Below, piece by piece: positions 1 through 8,195 of a stretch of DNA of 13,544 bases. The stretch's first letter is position 1. The number at the start of each line of letters is the position of its first letter. Below the pieces are notes generated by a model. That model was not told the DNA's origin. It did no database searches and saw only the letters and a list, made by a program, of their open reading frames with translations. A program made the translations under genes and the position numbers. Origin of the DNA: NBML01 sp029939535 (GTDB taxonomy: Bacteria; Desulfobacterota; Desulfobacteria; Desulfobacterales; Desulfobacteraceae); contig JAOZST010000100.1 of the NCBI GenBank assembly GCA_029939535.1, positions 1 to 13,544 of the forward strand, written 5' to 3'.

Positions 1-47
<47 letters not shown>

Positions 48-129
48 AACAAAAAGAATTTTTATCAAAAAAACTTTTAAATGTCCATAAAAAAATTGCC
101 AGATGGTAATATTTTGTTAAATATATTGC

Positions 130-158
130 TTTTATAGAGATAAGGATAATGGTATACT
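130..158 (+). promoter_or_regulatory. Candidate extended -10 promoter for rpoH
   Basis: The intergenic region carries TGGTATACT at 150-158, an extended -10 element (TGn followed by TATACT). At a 17-nt spacing the -35 position is only TTTTAT, which extended -10 promoters tolerate. A start near 165 would leave a leader of about 25 nt before the ATG at 191. This is a pattern match in AT-rich DNA and could be fortuitous. Confidence 0.35.
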
Positions 159-190
159 AAATTTTTTATACCCAAGCTAAGGTTTATTGA

Positions 191-1162
191 ATGAAAAAAA
201 AATCTGTTCAGAAAAATCCAAAGGTTCCCAAGACTTCAAAAAGGCTGACCAAAAAAGATTTTCATGTTCCAACATCAAAGATAAAAACATCCAGTTCAAA
301 GGCTCTTGTCAAATCAGATCCCATACAAAGCTATTTAAATGAAATCAACCGGTACAAGCTGTTGAACCGGGATCAGGAGATTGAGCTGGGCAAAAGGATT
401 CAGGAAGAGGGAGACCAGGAAGCCGCATATATAATGACCACCTCCAATCTCAGGCTTGTGGTGAAAATTGCCCTGGAATTCCAGCGGATCTGGATGCAGA
501 ACCTTCTGGATTTAATCCAGGAAGGCAATATCGGACTTGTCCAGGCGGTTAAAAAATTTAATCCCTATAAAAATGTTAAGTTTTCCTATTATGCTTCCTT
601 CTGGATCAAGGCCTATATATTAAAATTTATCATGGACAACTGGAGAATGGTAAAGATCGGTACCACCCAGGGACAGCGCAAGCTGTTTTTCAGACTGAAA
701 AAGGAAAAGGCATTGCTGGTTGAGCAGGGATTTGACCCCAAGCCCAAACTATTGTCCGAGCGGCTGGGGGTTTCTGAAAAAGAGGTGGTGGATATGGATC
801 AGAGGCTTGCAAATTGGGATCTTTCCCTTGATGAGCCCTTGAAAAATGATTCAAATACAGAAAGAATCGAATTTATCAATGTAGAATCTGACTCTTCCGA
901 AGATAGAGTGGCTAAAAAAGAGATAGAAGATATTCTTCACACAAAGGTGAACGAGTTTAAAAAGACCATTAACCCAAGGGAACTGGATATATTTGAACGC
1001 AGAATCTTTTCAGACAATCCCCAGACCCTTCAGGAGATTGGAGAGGAGTATTCCATTTCCCGTGAACGGGTTCGCCAGATTGAAAATAATATTCTAAAAA
1101 AAATGAAAGCCTTTTTCAAAAAAGATATGCCTGATTTTGAAATGTATGATCACAACCAGTAG
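191..1162 (+). CDS. rpoH: RNA polymerase sigma factor, RpoH (sigma-32) type
   Basis: A 323-residue sigma-70 family factor expected to direct RNA polymerase to heat-shock or general stress promoters. Region 1.2 starts near residue 42. Region 2 contains NLRLVVKIA (about 86), DLIQEGNIGLVQAVKKFNP (about 97-115) and YASFWIKAYI (about 124-133). The RpoH-box-like QRKLFFRLK at 152-160 is the motif that separates RpoH from RpoD and RpoS. Region 4.2 has a helix-turn-helix with ISRERVRQIE near 289-298. The protein is about 40 residues longer than E. coli RpoH because of a Lys/Ser/Thr/Pro-rich N-terminal tail (residues 1-42). The ATG at 191 has a weak TAAGG about 8 nt upstream. It heads a run of plus-strand genes and lies 40 nt before the TPR lipoprotein gene. 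The RpoH family call is strong, but the exact regulon is not readable here. Confidence 0.88.
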   Translation: MKKKSVQKNPKVPKTSKRLTKKDFHVPTSKIKTSSSKALVKSDPIQSYLNEINRYKLLNRDQEIELGKRIQEEGDQEAAYIMTTSNLRLVVKIALEFQRIWMQNLLDLIQEGNIGLVQAVKKFNPYKNVKFSYYASFWIKAYILKFIMDNWRMVKIGTTQGQRKLFFRLKKEKALLVEQGFDPKPKLLSERLGVSEKEVVDMDQRLANWDLSLDEPLKNDSNTERIEFINVESDSSEDRVAKKEIEDILHTKVNEFKKTINPRELDIFERRIFSDNPQTLQEIGEEYSISRERVRQIENNILKKMKAFFKKDMPDFEMYDHNQ

Positions 1163-1202
1163 ACGCAAACCGGCTTGTTAGAGAATAAGGTTAATTAACT
1201 CC

Positions 1203-2981
1203 ATGAAAAAACAATGTATTTGTATTCTGCTCTTAATAATTTTGATTCTTTCTGGATGTGTCCAGGTTAAAAACATGGAAAGCCCCCAGGGGTTGAAAGG
1301 CCCTTTACAAGATCATGATATTCCTGACGATTCTCAACTGTCTGCTGCCTATTTTTACCTTGAATCCAGGACCCATTTTAAAAAAAATAAAATCCCCCAG
1401 GCAATTCTGTCCCTGGAAAAAGCCATTGAAAAAGATCCTGATTCTGCATTTTTAAAACGGGATTTGATCCAGTTATACCTGAAACAGAAAAATAAAGAAA
1501 AAGCACTGGTACTGGCTGAAAAACTGGTAGAACAGTATCCAGAAGATGTTAACAATCTTTTACTCCTGGTTCGGTTTAAAAAAAAAGATGGGCAGGGAAA
1601 AAACCAGGAAAAAAAGTTATCCAGTCTCTTAAAAAAAATTCTAACCCTGGATCCCAAGAACAAAGAGACCTATCTTCGCCTTGGCAAAATTTACATGGAC
1701 AATCAGAACCTGGACCAGGCCCTTGATCTTTTCACACAAATGGTTGAAGAATTTCCTGATTATTATGTGGCCCATTTTTATCTGGGAGAGGCCAATTTAT
1801 TATTGAATAATCTTGATTCTGCAAGACAGGCGTTCTTGAAGACAATTGAACTGGAACCCGATCTTGTGGAGCCCAGATTCAGATTGATTGATATCCATAA
1901 AAAACTGGAAAAAAATACCAGCCAGGAAAAAATTCTGGAATTCTACCAGGAAATCCTTGAGATTGAGCCGGAAAATGACAGGGCAGTCCTTGAGATGGCC
2001 CTGCTTTATTATAAAAACAATCAAAAAGACAAGGCACAATATCTGTTTACAGAACTGGGCAGTGAGACCGAAGACAATTCCCGTCTTGCCATGGTAGCTG
2101 TGGATACCTTTATTACCAAAAAAAGATATGAAGATGCCGTAATTGTTTTTTCCCAGATGCTCAGGGCAGATCCTGACAATGCCAATCTGAATTTTTTCAC
2201 GGGCATGGCCTACGAAGCTGTAAAAGATTTTAAAACAGCCATAAAACATTATCTCAAGGTAACCCCTGAAAACACCCAGTATAAAAAAACATTGCTGACC
2301 ATAGCCTTTTTGTACCGTGATCTGGGCAAAACTGACCAGGCAATCCAATTTCTTGAGCAACACCACGAAAAAGAACCAAAAGACATTGACATCATCTCAT
2401 ACCTTGCATCTTTTTATGAAGAAGCAACCCAATATAATAAGGCCATGGATATCCTGGAAAAAGGCCTGGAAGATACCCCGGACAACACCAGCCTGCTTTT
2501 CAGGCTGGGAGCGATCCAGGACAAGGCAGACCAGAAGGATAAATGTATCCAGACCATGAAAAAAATTATTCAAATAGATCCAGAAAATGCCAGTGCCCTG
2601 AACTACCTGGGCTATACCTATGCAGACATGGGCACCAACCTGGACCAGGCCCTGAATCTGATCTCCAGGGCCATGGAGCTGAAGCCCGAGGACGGCTATA
2701 TCACCGATAGCATGGGGTGGGTCTATTACCAAAGAAAAGACTATGAAAAAGCTGTTCAATACCTTGAAAAAGCAGCCCGATTAAGCGACTTTGAAACTAT
2801 AATCGCAAGCCATCTGGCAGATGCCTATGTAAAGGCCGGACAATTAACAAAGGCATTGGCCACCTATCAAAAAGCCCGGGAAAATGCAAAAAAAGATAAG
2901 CCAGGGCAGGAAGACTCAACTCTTATCCAGGAAATCATAAAAAAAATTAAAAATCTGGAAAAAAGAATAGATGAAGAATAA
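1203..2981 (+). CDS. Lipoprotein with many tetratricopeptide (TPR) repeats
   Basis: A 592-residue secreted lipoprotein. Residues 1-18 are a short positively charged hydrophobic signal ending in the lipobox LSGC, so Cys19 would be lipidated. Residue +2 is Val, not Asp, which fits outer-membrane sorting under the E. coli rule. The rest is an almost unbroken array of about ten or more 34-residue TPR units, seen as repeated A..LY...N..KA / LELDP patterns (for example around DPDSAFLKRDLIQLYL, KETYLRLGKIYMDNQNLDQAL and NASALNYLGYTYADMG). TPR arrays are protein-binding scaffolds, so a role in assembling an envelope complex is likely, but the partner is unknown. The gene ends inside the next lipoprotein gene (11-base overlap), pointing to co-translation and perhaps a shared job at the outer membrane. 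The ribosome site before the ATG is weak (ATAAGG, 12 nt away). Confidence 0.85.
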   Translation: MKKQCICILLLIILILSGCVQVKNMESPQGLKGPLQDHDIPDDSQLSAAYFYLESRTHFKKNKIPQAILSLEKAIEKDPDSAFLKRDLIQLYLKQKNKEKALVLAEKLVEQYPEDVNNLLLLVRFKKKDGQGKNQEKKLSSLLKKILTLDPKNKETYLRLGKIYMDNQNLDQALDLFTQMVEEFPDYYVAHFYLGEANLLLNNLDSARQAFLKTIELEPDLVEPRFRLIDIHKKLEKNTSQEKILEFYQEILEIEPENDRAVLEMALLYYKNNQKDKAQYLFTELGSETEDNSRLAMVAVDTFITKKRYEDAVIVFSQMLRADPDNANLNFFTGMAYEAVKDFKTAIKHYLKVTPENTQYKKTLLTIAFLYRDLGKTDQAIQFLEQHHEKEPKDIDIISYLASFYEEATQYNKAMDILEKGLEDTPDNTSLLFRLGAIQDKADQKDKCIQTMKKIIQIDPENASALNYLGYTYADMGTNLDQALNLISRAMELKPEDGYITDSMGWVYYQRKDYEKAVQYLEKAARLSDFETIIASHLADAYVKAGQLTKALATYQKARENAKKDKPGQEDSTLIQEIIKKIKNLEKRIDEE

Positions 2982-3744
2982 AATCCCGTGGATCAGTTTT
3001 CTTCCCCTTGTTTTAATCCTGTTCCAGTTTTTTACCGGATGTGCCATCCTGGGACCCATAACAGATCCTGCCATGAATGAAAAAGCAAGGCATTTGACCG
3101 CCTATGTCAAATCCCAGAACCAAGATATAAAATCCAGCAAAGGCACAGGCTGGATAGAACTGGACACAAAGACTCAAAAAGAAAAGTTAAAAATTGCCTG
3201 GGCAGCATCAGGTCCCAACAAGCTCAGGATTACCTTTCTGGTATCTGGGCACCCCGTTGAAACAATTGTGGCCACGGGTAAAAAGGTGACATTTATCTCC
3301 CATGCCGGCAGGCACAAACCCCATACCATTGCATCCAATAATCCAGACCTGAAAAAATTCATCCATGTTCCGGTAAAATTGTCAGAGATGATTGCCATTC
3401 TATTGGGACATATCCCTTTACAGGAATTTGATCATGCAATGTTTGAATCCATGGAAACCCAGCCTTCCACAATTGTTCTGAAAAAAAACTGGAAATCCTC
3501 TGTCCAGAAAATACATATGAATAAAAATGGACAGATTCAAAGAATTTTGAGCCTTGATTCAAAGGGAGCCCCTGCCTACGATATAACCTATCTTGATTAT
3601 AGATTTCTGGGGTTGAATAATATTCCCGTTGCTCTGAAGATCCAGGACTCCCTTGGAAGGAAAATCCATATAACCCTTACCCGGTTTATTCCCAATCCCC
3701 CCTTAAAAGAATCCATATTCAAGTTGACAGAATCAGGATCATGA
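2971..3744 (+). CDS. Outer-membrane lipoprotein, LolB-like / DUF4292-like
   Basis: A 257-residue predicted lipoprotein: signal residues 1-23 end in the lipobox FTGC, with Cys24 as the lipidation site followed by Ala. The mature part looks like the LolB/LppX/DUF4292 fold: it has a KGTGWIELDTKTQKEKLKIAW stretch, then IVATGKKVTFISHAGR, then strands with LKIQDSLGRKIHITLTRF near the C-terminus. Proteins of this fold shield lipid or lipoprotein acyl chains. True LolB receives lipoproteins from LolA, but this assignment is by resemblance only and the protein is longer than E. coli LolB. The ATG at 2971 lies inside the end of the TPR gene, which suggests translational coupling. A 55-nt gap with a possible hairpin separates it from the Mrp gene. 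Confidence 0.72.
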   Translation: MKNKIPWISFLPLVLILFQFFTGCAILGPITDPAMNEKARHLTAYVKSQNQDIKSSKGTGWIELDTKTQKEKLKIAWAASGPNKLRITFLVSGHPVETIVATGKKVTFISHAGRHKPHTIASNNPDLKKFIHVPVKLSEMIAILLGHIPLQEFDHAMFESMETQPSTIVLKKNWKSSVQKIHMNKNGQIQRILSLDSKGAPAYDITYLDYRFLGLNNIPVALKIQDSLGRKIHITLTRFIPNPPLKESIFKLTESGS

Positions 3745-3794
3745 TAATTATCTATAAGGATTTAACCCTTAAGATTTCTCAAAGGAGATAATTA
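3745..3794 (+). promoter_or_regulatory. Possible leader hairpin over the Mrp ribosome-binding site
   Basis: An outer 9-bp inverted repeat (TAATTATCT at 3745-3753, AGATAATTA at 3786-3794) encloses an inner 5-bp stem (TAAGG 3755-3759, CCTTA 3767-3771). The right outer arm covers the end of the Shine-Dalgarno AGGAG (3783-3787) of the downstream gene, so pairing could limit its translation. The stem is AT-rich and may be fortuitous. Confidence 0.3.
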
Positions 3795-3799
3795 ATATT

Positions 3800-4678
3800 A
3801 TGATTCATGAAAATGTAGATAAAGCAAAACAGGGTACAGCCTGCCCTTCCCAGGCAGGGCAGGCCCAGGACATGGCCCGGAAACAACAGGAACAGCAGGC
3901 AATGATCAAGGATTCCCTGGCAAAGATCAAACATAAAATATTTATTTTAAGCGGAAAAGGCGGTGTGGGGAAAAGCAGCATTTCTGCAAACCTGGCAGCC
4001 AGTCTTTCAAAAAAAGGCTATAAAACAGGACTAATGGATGTGGATGTCCACGGCCCTTCCATTGCCCAGATGCTGGGATTGACTGAAATGCTGGATATCA
4101 GCCCGGACCAGCAGATGCTCATGCCCAAACAGGTCAATGAAAACCTTAAGGTGGTATCTGTCCAGGCATTGATGCAGGATAAAGATCAGGCCATCATCTG
4201 GCGGGGACCTGCCAAAACCGGCATGATCCAGCAATTTGTCAGTAACGTGGACTGGGGCGAGCTTGATTTTTTGATTATTGATGCCCCCCCGGGTACAGGG
4301 GATGAACCCCTGACCGTTGTCCAGAACATCCCGGAAGCTCTGGGTGTGATTGTAACCACCCCCCAGGAAGTTGCTTTGGCAGATATCAGAAAATCCATAT
4401 CCTTTTGCAAAACTGTAAAATTAAAGACTCTTGGTATTGTTGAAAACATGGCTGGATTTAAATGCCCCCACTGCAATGAACCCATTGATCTTTTCAGCAG
4501 CGGAGGCGGTGAAAAAACTGCCAAGGCCCAGGGCCTTACTTTTCTGGGATCTATTCCCTTTGATACCCAGGTTGTTGTCTCCGGCGACAAAGGGATTCCA
4601 ATGATGTTTGAAGATAAGGAAACAGGATTCACAAAGGCATTTGCAAAAATTGTAAACAATATTCTCAAGCAATTGTAA
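3800..4678 (+). CDS. Mrp/NBP35-family P-loop ATPase, iron-sulfur carrier
   Basis: A 292-residue cytoplasmic ATPase of the Mrp/ApbC/NBP35 family, which binds a labile [4Fe-4S] cluster between two subunits and hands it to apo-proteins. The deviant Walker A GKGGVGKS is at 52-59, followed by MDVDVHGPSIAQMLG (79-93), the Walker B-like DAPPGTGDEP at 161-170, and the bridging-cluster motif CPHC at 222-225. The first about 45 residues are Gln-rich with a single Cys15 and lack the MIP18-like domain found in longer Mrp proteins. The ATG is backed by AGGAG at 3783-3787. A supply of Fe-S clusters would suit an anaerobe and the iron-sulfur protein encoded at 10514, though no direct link is shown. The following gene is in the same reading frame, separated only by the TAA stop and 24 nt. 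Confidence 0.93.
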   Translation: MIHENVDKAKQGTACPSQAGQAQDMARKQQEQQAMIKDSLAKIKHKIFILSGKGGVGKSSISANLAASLSKKGYKTGLMDVDVHGPSIAQMLGLTEMLDISPDQQMLMPKQVNENLKVVSVQALMQDKDQAIIWRGPAKTGMIQQFVSNVDWGELDFLIIDAPPGTGDEPLTVVQNIPEALGVIVTTPQEVALADIRKSISFCKTVKLKTLGIVENMAGFKCPHCNEPIDLFSSGGGEKTAKAQGLTFLGSIPFDTQVVVSGDKGIPMMFEDKETGFTKAFAKIVNNILKQL

Positions 4679-4702
4679 CCGATCTTTTATGTACCCAGCA
4701 TT

Positions 4703-5872
4703 TTGACTGATACCTTTAAAAAAGCCAGGGAACTCAAAGATTTTTTAAACCTTCGGGAAAAAGAAAATCTCAGTACCCTGGCCTGTTTTTCCCATACAGC
4801 CCTGAGGCGCAGGCAGGAAGAACATCGTGAAAATGAATACAGACAAGCATTCAGCTCCGATGCAGACCGCATTCTTTATTCCCTTGCCTTTACCCGGTAC
4901 ATAGATAAAACCCAGGTTTTTTCCCTGATTAAAAACGATCATCTTACCCATAGAGTTCTCCATGTTCAGCTGGTATCCCGTGTAGCCAGAACCATTGGCA
5001 GATACCTGAAATTAAACCAGGACCTCATTGAAGCGGCAAGCCTTGGCCATGATATAGGCCATGCCCCCTTTGGACATGACGGAGAGCGGTTTTTATCAAA
5101 ACTCACCAAGGCATCCGGGGCTGGATCTTTCCTCCATAACCTTCAAAGCATCCAATGCCTGGAAAAAATAGAAAAAAGCGGAAAAGGATGGAATTTAAGC
5201 CTCCAGACCCTGGATGCCATTCTCTGCCACAATGGTGAGGTTCACTCAAAAAAATTGGTCCCCAGGAAAAATCGTACCTTCAAAGATTTTGATACCATGA
5301 TCCAGGACATTAAGGACCAGGTTGTCTGGGATGCAATTCCCATGACCATGGAAGGATGCGTGGTAAGAATGGCAGACACCATAAGTTATGTGGGCAGGGA
5401 TCTTGAGGATGCCATCCGTCTGGGCCTTGTCACCCGGGATCAGGTGCCTGGTGACTGCAAAAAAATTCTGGGCCAGACAAACGGGACAATAGTCTTTACT
5501 CTGGTGACAGACCTGATCCATAACAGCCTTGACAAAAATTTCATAGGATTTTCAGACCCAATATCCAGGGCCTTAAAAGCCTTAAAACAATTTAACTATA
5601 AATTTATCTATAAAAACCCTGTTATTAAAAAACATTTGTCATCCATTGAGGATATATTTAAATTTTTGTTTGAAAAATATCTGTCTGACCTTGAAAAAGA
5701 CAGACATAACTCCGTGATTTTCAAAGAATTTTTAAATGGCATGGCCCATGAATACACAGGCACACACACACACCCGGAGATTGTCAGGGATTTTATTTCA
5801 GGCATGACAGATTCCTATTTTATCCGCCAGGCACCAGATCATTTAAAACCTGAATATATTGACCATGTTTGA
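4703..5872 (+). CDS. dGTPase-like HD-domain deoxynucleotide triphosphohydrolase
   Basis: A 389-residue member of the dGTPase (Dgt-like) HD family, which removes triphosphate from dNTPs and so trims nucleotide pools. The conserved N-terminal arginine-rich part (ALRRRQEEHRENEYRQAF) leads into DRILYSLAFTRYIDKTQVF. HD metal ligands are visible as H83, H116-D117 (in GHDIGHAPFGHDGE) and a late Asp at about 225 (RMADTISYVGRDLEDA). The start is taken as TTG at 4703 because no ATG occurs in frame before residue 199, and the family's conserved block begins soon after. No clear ribosome site precedes it, so ATT at 4700 cannot be excluded. It probably depends on translation of the Mrp gene 24 nt upstream. 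It shares 8 bases with the next gene. The substrate range within the dNTPase family cannot be told from sequence. Confidence 0.85.
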   Translation: MTDTFKKARELKDFLNLREKENLSTLACFSHTALRRRQEEHRENEYRQAFSSDADRILYSLAFTRYIDKTQVFSLIKNDHLTHRVLHVQLVSRVARTIGRYLKLNQDLIEAASLGHDIGHAPFGHDGERFLSKLTKASGAGSFLHNLQSIQCLEKIEKSGKGWNLSLQTLDAILCHNGEVHSKKLVPRKNRTFKDFDTMIQDIKDQVVWDAIPMTMEGCVVRMADTISYVGRDLEDAIRLGLVTRDQVPGDCKKILGQTNGTIVFTLVTDLIHNSLDKNFIGFSDPISRALKALKQFNYKFIYKNPVIKKHLSSIEDIFKFLFEKYLSDLEKDRHNSVIFKEFLNGMAHEYTGTHTHPEIVRDFISGMTDSYFIRQAPDHLKPEYIDHV

Positions 5873-6596
5873 GAACCGGACCACTTACCGCAGCCAGCAC
5901 CAGAAAAAAGGACTGGTCTCCTTTGAGATAACTATAAAAGAGACAAACCTGAATATCCAGGCCCGGAAAGATCTGTCAAAAAAGGCCATCCAGGAAGCCC
6001 TTAAATACAGAAATTTCATTGAGAACCATATCAATAAATTTCCAGCCTTTGCCACATCCCTTTCTCCCCTTTCCCAGGTTTACCTGGCACCGGCCATTAT
6101 CACAGATATGATTGATGCCGGAAAAAGAGCCAATGTAGGCCCCATGGCTGCCGTGGCAGGGGCAATGGCCCAGTATGTGGGTGAAGGTCTTCTAACCCTG
6201 TCCAAAGAGGTGGTAGTGGAAAACGGGGGAGACATTTTTATCAAATCAGATTCAGAAACCTTATTCAGTATTTATGCGGGAACCTCCCCCTTGAGCATGA
6301 CCACGGGCATTTTGGTTGAAAAACGGGAAACCGGCTTTGGCATGTGCACCTCATCGGGCAGCCTGGGCCACTCAAAAAGCTTTGGCAGGGCTGATGCTGC
6401 AAGCGTGGTTGCTGACTCCTGTGCCCTTGCAGATGCTGCTGCCACAGCCCTTTGCAACATGGTGCAGAAATCCTCGGACATTGAAAAAGCCATCCATGCA
6501 GGAAAACAGATCCAGGGTATCCAGGGCATTGTCATTATCAAGGGAAAACATATCGGACTCTGGGGAGATCTGAAACTGGTCAGACTCTCCCCCTGA
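5865..6596 (+). CDS. UPF0280 family protein (ApbE-like)
   Basis: A protein of about 243 residues that I recognise as UPF0280, a family of unknown function distantly related to ApbE flavin transferases and found mainly in anaerobic bacteria and methanogens. Visible features are ENRTTYRSQ at the N-terminus, the Gly/Ala-rich NVGPMAAVAGAMAQYVGEGLL, VVENGGDIFIK, GFGMCTSSGSLGHSKSFGRADAASVVADSCALADAAATALCN and a C-terminal IVIIKGKHIGLWGDLKLV. ATG at 5865 is preferred over an in-frame TTG at 5859, because ATG is the commoner start and the family's ENRTYR opening follows at once. No good ribosome site is seen, so coupling to the overlapping dGTPase-like gene is likely. It ends 12 nt from the end of hutH, with no visible terminator between them. 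The family call is firm, but the biochemical role is not. Confidence 0.85.
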   Translation: MFENRTTYRSQHQKKGLVSFEITIKETNLNIQARKDLSKKAIQEALKYRNFIENHINKFPAFATSLSPLSQVYLAPAIITDMIDAGKRANVGPMAAVAGAMAQYVGEGLLTLSKEVVVENGGDIFIKSDSETLFSIYAGTSPLSMTTGILVEKRETGFGMCTSSGSLGHSKSFGRADAASVVADSCALADAAATALCNMVQKSSDIEKAIHAGKQIQGIQGIVIIKGKHIGLWGDLKLVRLSP

Positions 6597-6608
6597 ATGA
6601 CCGTTTAA

Positions 6609-8141
6609 TTAATATAAGTCCCCTACCTTGCCCTCCACTGCCCTGGCAATGCTGCCGTCCCGGAGCAATGCCTTGACCCTGGCAATATCATTTGATAAAA
6701 GCCTATCTTCCGTCATATAATCTACCTTGCTTCTTATGACCTCATAGGCGGCCATGGTCCCCTCCCCGGCCTTGAGGTTGGTGAAAAGATCAATGGCCTG
6801 GGCTCCGCAGAGCAGTTCAATGGCAATGACCTGTTCGGTATTTTCCACAATATCCCGGCATTTTCTGGCAGCAAAGGCTCCCATGGAAACATGATCTTCC
6901 TTATTGGCTGATGTGGGAATTGAATCCACAGATGCTGGATGGGCAAGAACCTTGTTCTCAGAAACCAGGGATGCAGCAGCATACTGGGCTATCATAAAAC
7001 CTGAATTAAGCCCCCCGTCTTCCACCAGGAATGCGGGCAGCCCTGACAGCTGCGGATTTACAAGTCTTTCAATACGACGTTCAGAAATATTGGCCAGCTC
7101 TGAAATGGCAATACCGAGAAAATCACATGCCAATGCCAGGGGCTGCCCATGAAAATTGCCGCCGGAGAGAAACTCTTCAGATTCCGGGAAAATCAAAGGA
7201 TTTTCCGTGGAAGAATTCATTTCAACCCCTATTACGGTCTCTACATAATGAAAGGCATCCCAGGATGCGCCGTGCACCTGGGGAGAACACCTGAGGGTAT
7301 AGGCATCCTGAACCCTGGAGCAGTCGTGGTGGGAGGAGATAATTTCAGAATTTTCCGTTATATTGAGCATGTTTTTGGCTGCCTTGATCTGGCCCATGTG
7401 GGGCCGGGCATTATGAATCCTGGGATCAAAGGCCGCCCTGGTACCCATGAGGGTCTCAAGAGTCATGCTGGCGGCTATATCCGCATGTTTGCAAAGATTT
7501 AAGGCATCATGGAGGGCCAGGCAGCCCAGGGCAATCATTAACTGAGTCCCATTGATCAGTGCAAGGCCTTCACCAGCTGACAGCTCCAGGGGAGGTATGG
7601 ATTTTTTTTCCAGAGCTTTTGCCCCTGACATTCTCTGTCCGTCAACAAAGGCTTCCCCTTCACCGATTAGCACCAGGGCCAGATGGGCCATGGGCACCAG
7701 GTCACCGCTTGCTCCCACAGATCCCTTTGCCGGAACCACAGGTATAATACCTGTGTTTAAAAGCTGGGCCAGTTTTTCAATGGTTTCAAGGCAAAGCCCT
7801 GAATTGCCCCGGCAAAAATCATTGATGCGAAGGGCCATCATGGCCTTGACTACATCATCGGCCAGGTGCTCCCCCATTCCTGCTGCATGGCTTAAAAGAA
7901 TTTTTTTCTGAAGTTTTCTGGTATCATCAAAGGAGATAGTCACATCGGAAAGTGCTCCGAATCCAGTGGTTACACCGTATATTCTTTTTCCTTGCTTTAC
8001 CCATTTGTCAACCAGTTTTCTTGCTTTATGTATGCGGGATTTTGATTCATTGGAAATAGCAACTCTGGCGCCATGCCTTGCAATGTTTACAAGGTCTTCC
8101 AATTGAAATTCATCACCGTTTAAAACTATCTGATCTGTCAT
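6609..8141 (-). CDS. hutH: Histidine ammonia-lyase
   Basis: A 510-residue cytoplasmic enzyme converting L-histidine to trans-urocanate and ammonia, the first step of histidine breakdown. The length equals that of Pseudomonas HutH. The self-processing Ala-Ser-Gly that forms the MIO electrophile is at 144-146 within GSVGASGDLVPMAH. YGVTTGFG at 55-62 supplies the conserved Tyr, and SHAAG near 84-88 is typical of the histidine-specific lyases as opposed to tyrosine or phenylalanine lyases. GNFHGQPLALACDFLGIA and SSTENPLIF are also as in the family. The ATG is backed by AAGGGGAG just upstream, part of a 14-bp direct repeat. It lies 52 nt downstream of hutC on the same strand, so both are probably one transcript. 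No hutU follows: the gene meets the UPF0280 gene tail to tail. Confidence 0.97.
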   Translation of the reverse strand: MTDQIVLNGDEFQLEDLVNIARHGARVAISNESKSRIHKARKLVDKWVKQGKRIYGVTTGFGALSDVTISFDDTRKLQKKILLSHAAGMGEHLADDVVKAMMALRINDFCRGNSGLCLETIEKLAQLLNTGIIPVVPAKGSVGASGDLVPMAHLALVLIGEGEAFVDGQRMSGAKALEKKSIPPLELSAGEGLALINGTQLMIALGCLALHDALNLCKHADIAASMTLETLMGTRAAFDPRIHNARPHMGQIKAAKNMLNITENSEIISSHHDCSRVQDAYTLRCSPQVHGASWDAFHYVETVIGVEMNSSTENPLIFPESEEFLSGGNFHGQPLALACDFLGIAISELANISERRIERLVNPQLSGLPAFLVEDGGLNSGFMIAQYAAASLVSENKVLAHPASVDSIPTSANKEDHVSMGAFAARKCRDIVENTEQVIAIELLCGAQAIDLFTNLKAGEGTMAAYEVIRSKVDYMTEDRLLSNDIARVKALLRDGSIARAVEGKVGDLY

Positions 8142-8142
8142 T

Positions 8143-8173
8143 TGTACTCCCCTTTTGGGTGTAATCCCCTTTT
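8143..8173 (-). repeat. Duplicated 14-bp ribosome-site-like repeat before hutH
   Basis: On the minus strand AAAAGGGGANTACA occurs twice with a 17-base period (plus-strand 8160-8173 and 8143-8156), identical at 13 of 14 positions. Each copy contains the Shine-Dalgarno-like GGGGA. The nearer copy is correctly spaced for the hutH ATG at 8141. The distal copy could act as a standby ribosome site or be a simple duplication. Confidence 0.6.
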
Positions 8174-8178
8174 TGATA

Positions 8179-8195
8179 AGACTTTGTCAAAGTCT
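8179..8195 (-). repeat. 17-bp palindrome at the hutC-hutH junction
   Basis: AGACTTTG and CAAAGTCT flank a single central base, giving two perfect 8-bp arms that overlap the hutC stop codon. The core ACTTTGTCAAA recurs at 8264-8274 inside hutC. The half-sites only partly resemble the candidate HutC operator (ACTT...AAGT), so this could be an auxiliary protein site, an RNA processing hairpin, or chance. Confidence 0.4.

Noticed and set aside
1800..2366. 188-codon open frame on the minus strand inside the TPR lipoprotein gene
   Set aside because: It is fully antisense to a clear TPR array, has Cys/Phe/Ile-heavy composition typical of reversed Lys/Glu-rich coding, and shows no domain.
6597..6608. 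Bidirectional terminator between the UPF0280 gene and hutH
   Set aside because: The gap is only 12 bases and no hairpin with a T tract could be found in it or just inside either gene end.
7149..7911. Plus-strand open frames of 117-119 codons inside hutH
   Set aside because: They are antisense to a full-length, well-conserved lyase with an intact MIO site and have no ribosome sites or recognisable motifs.
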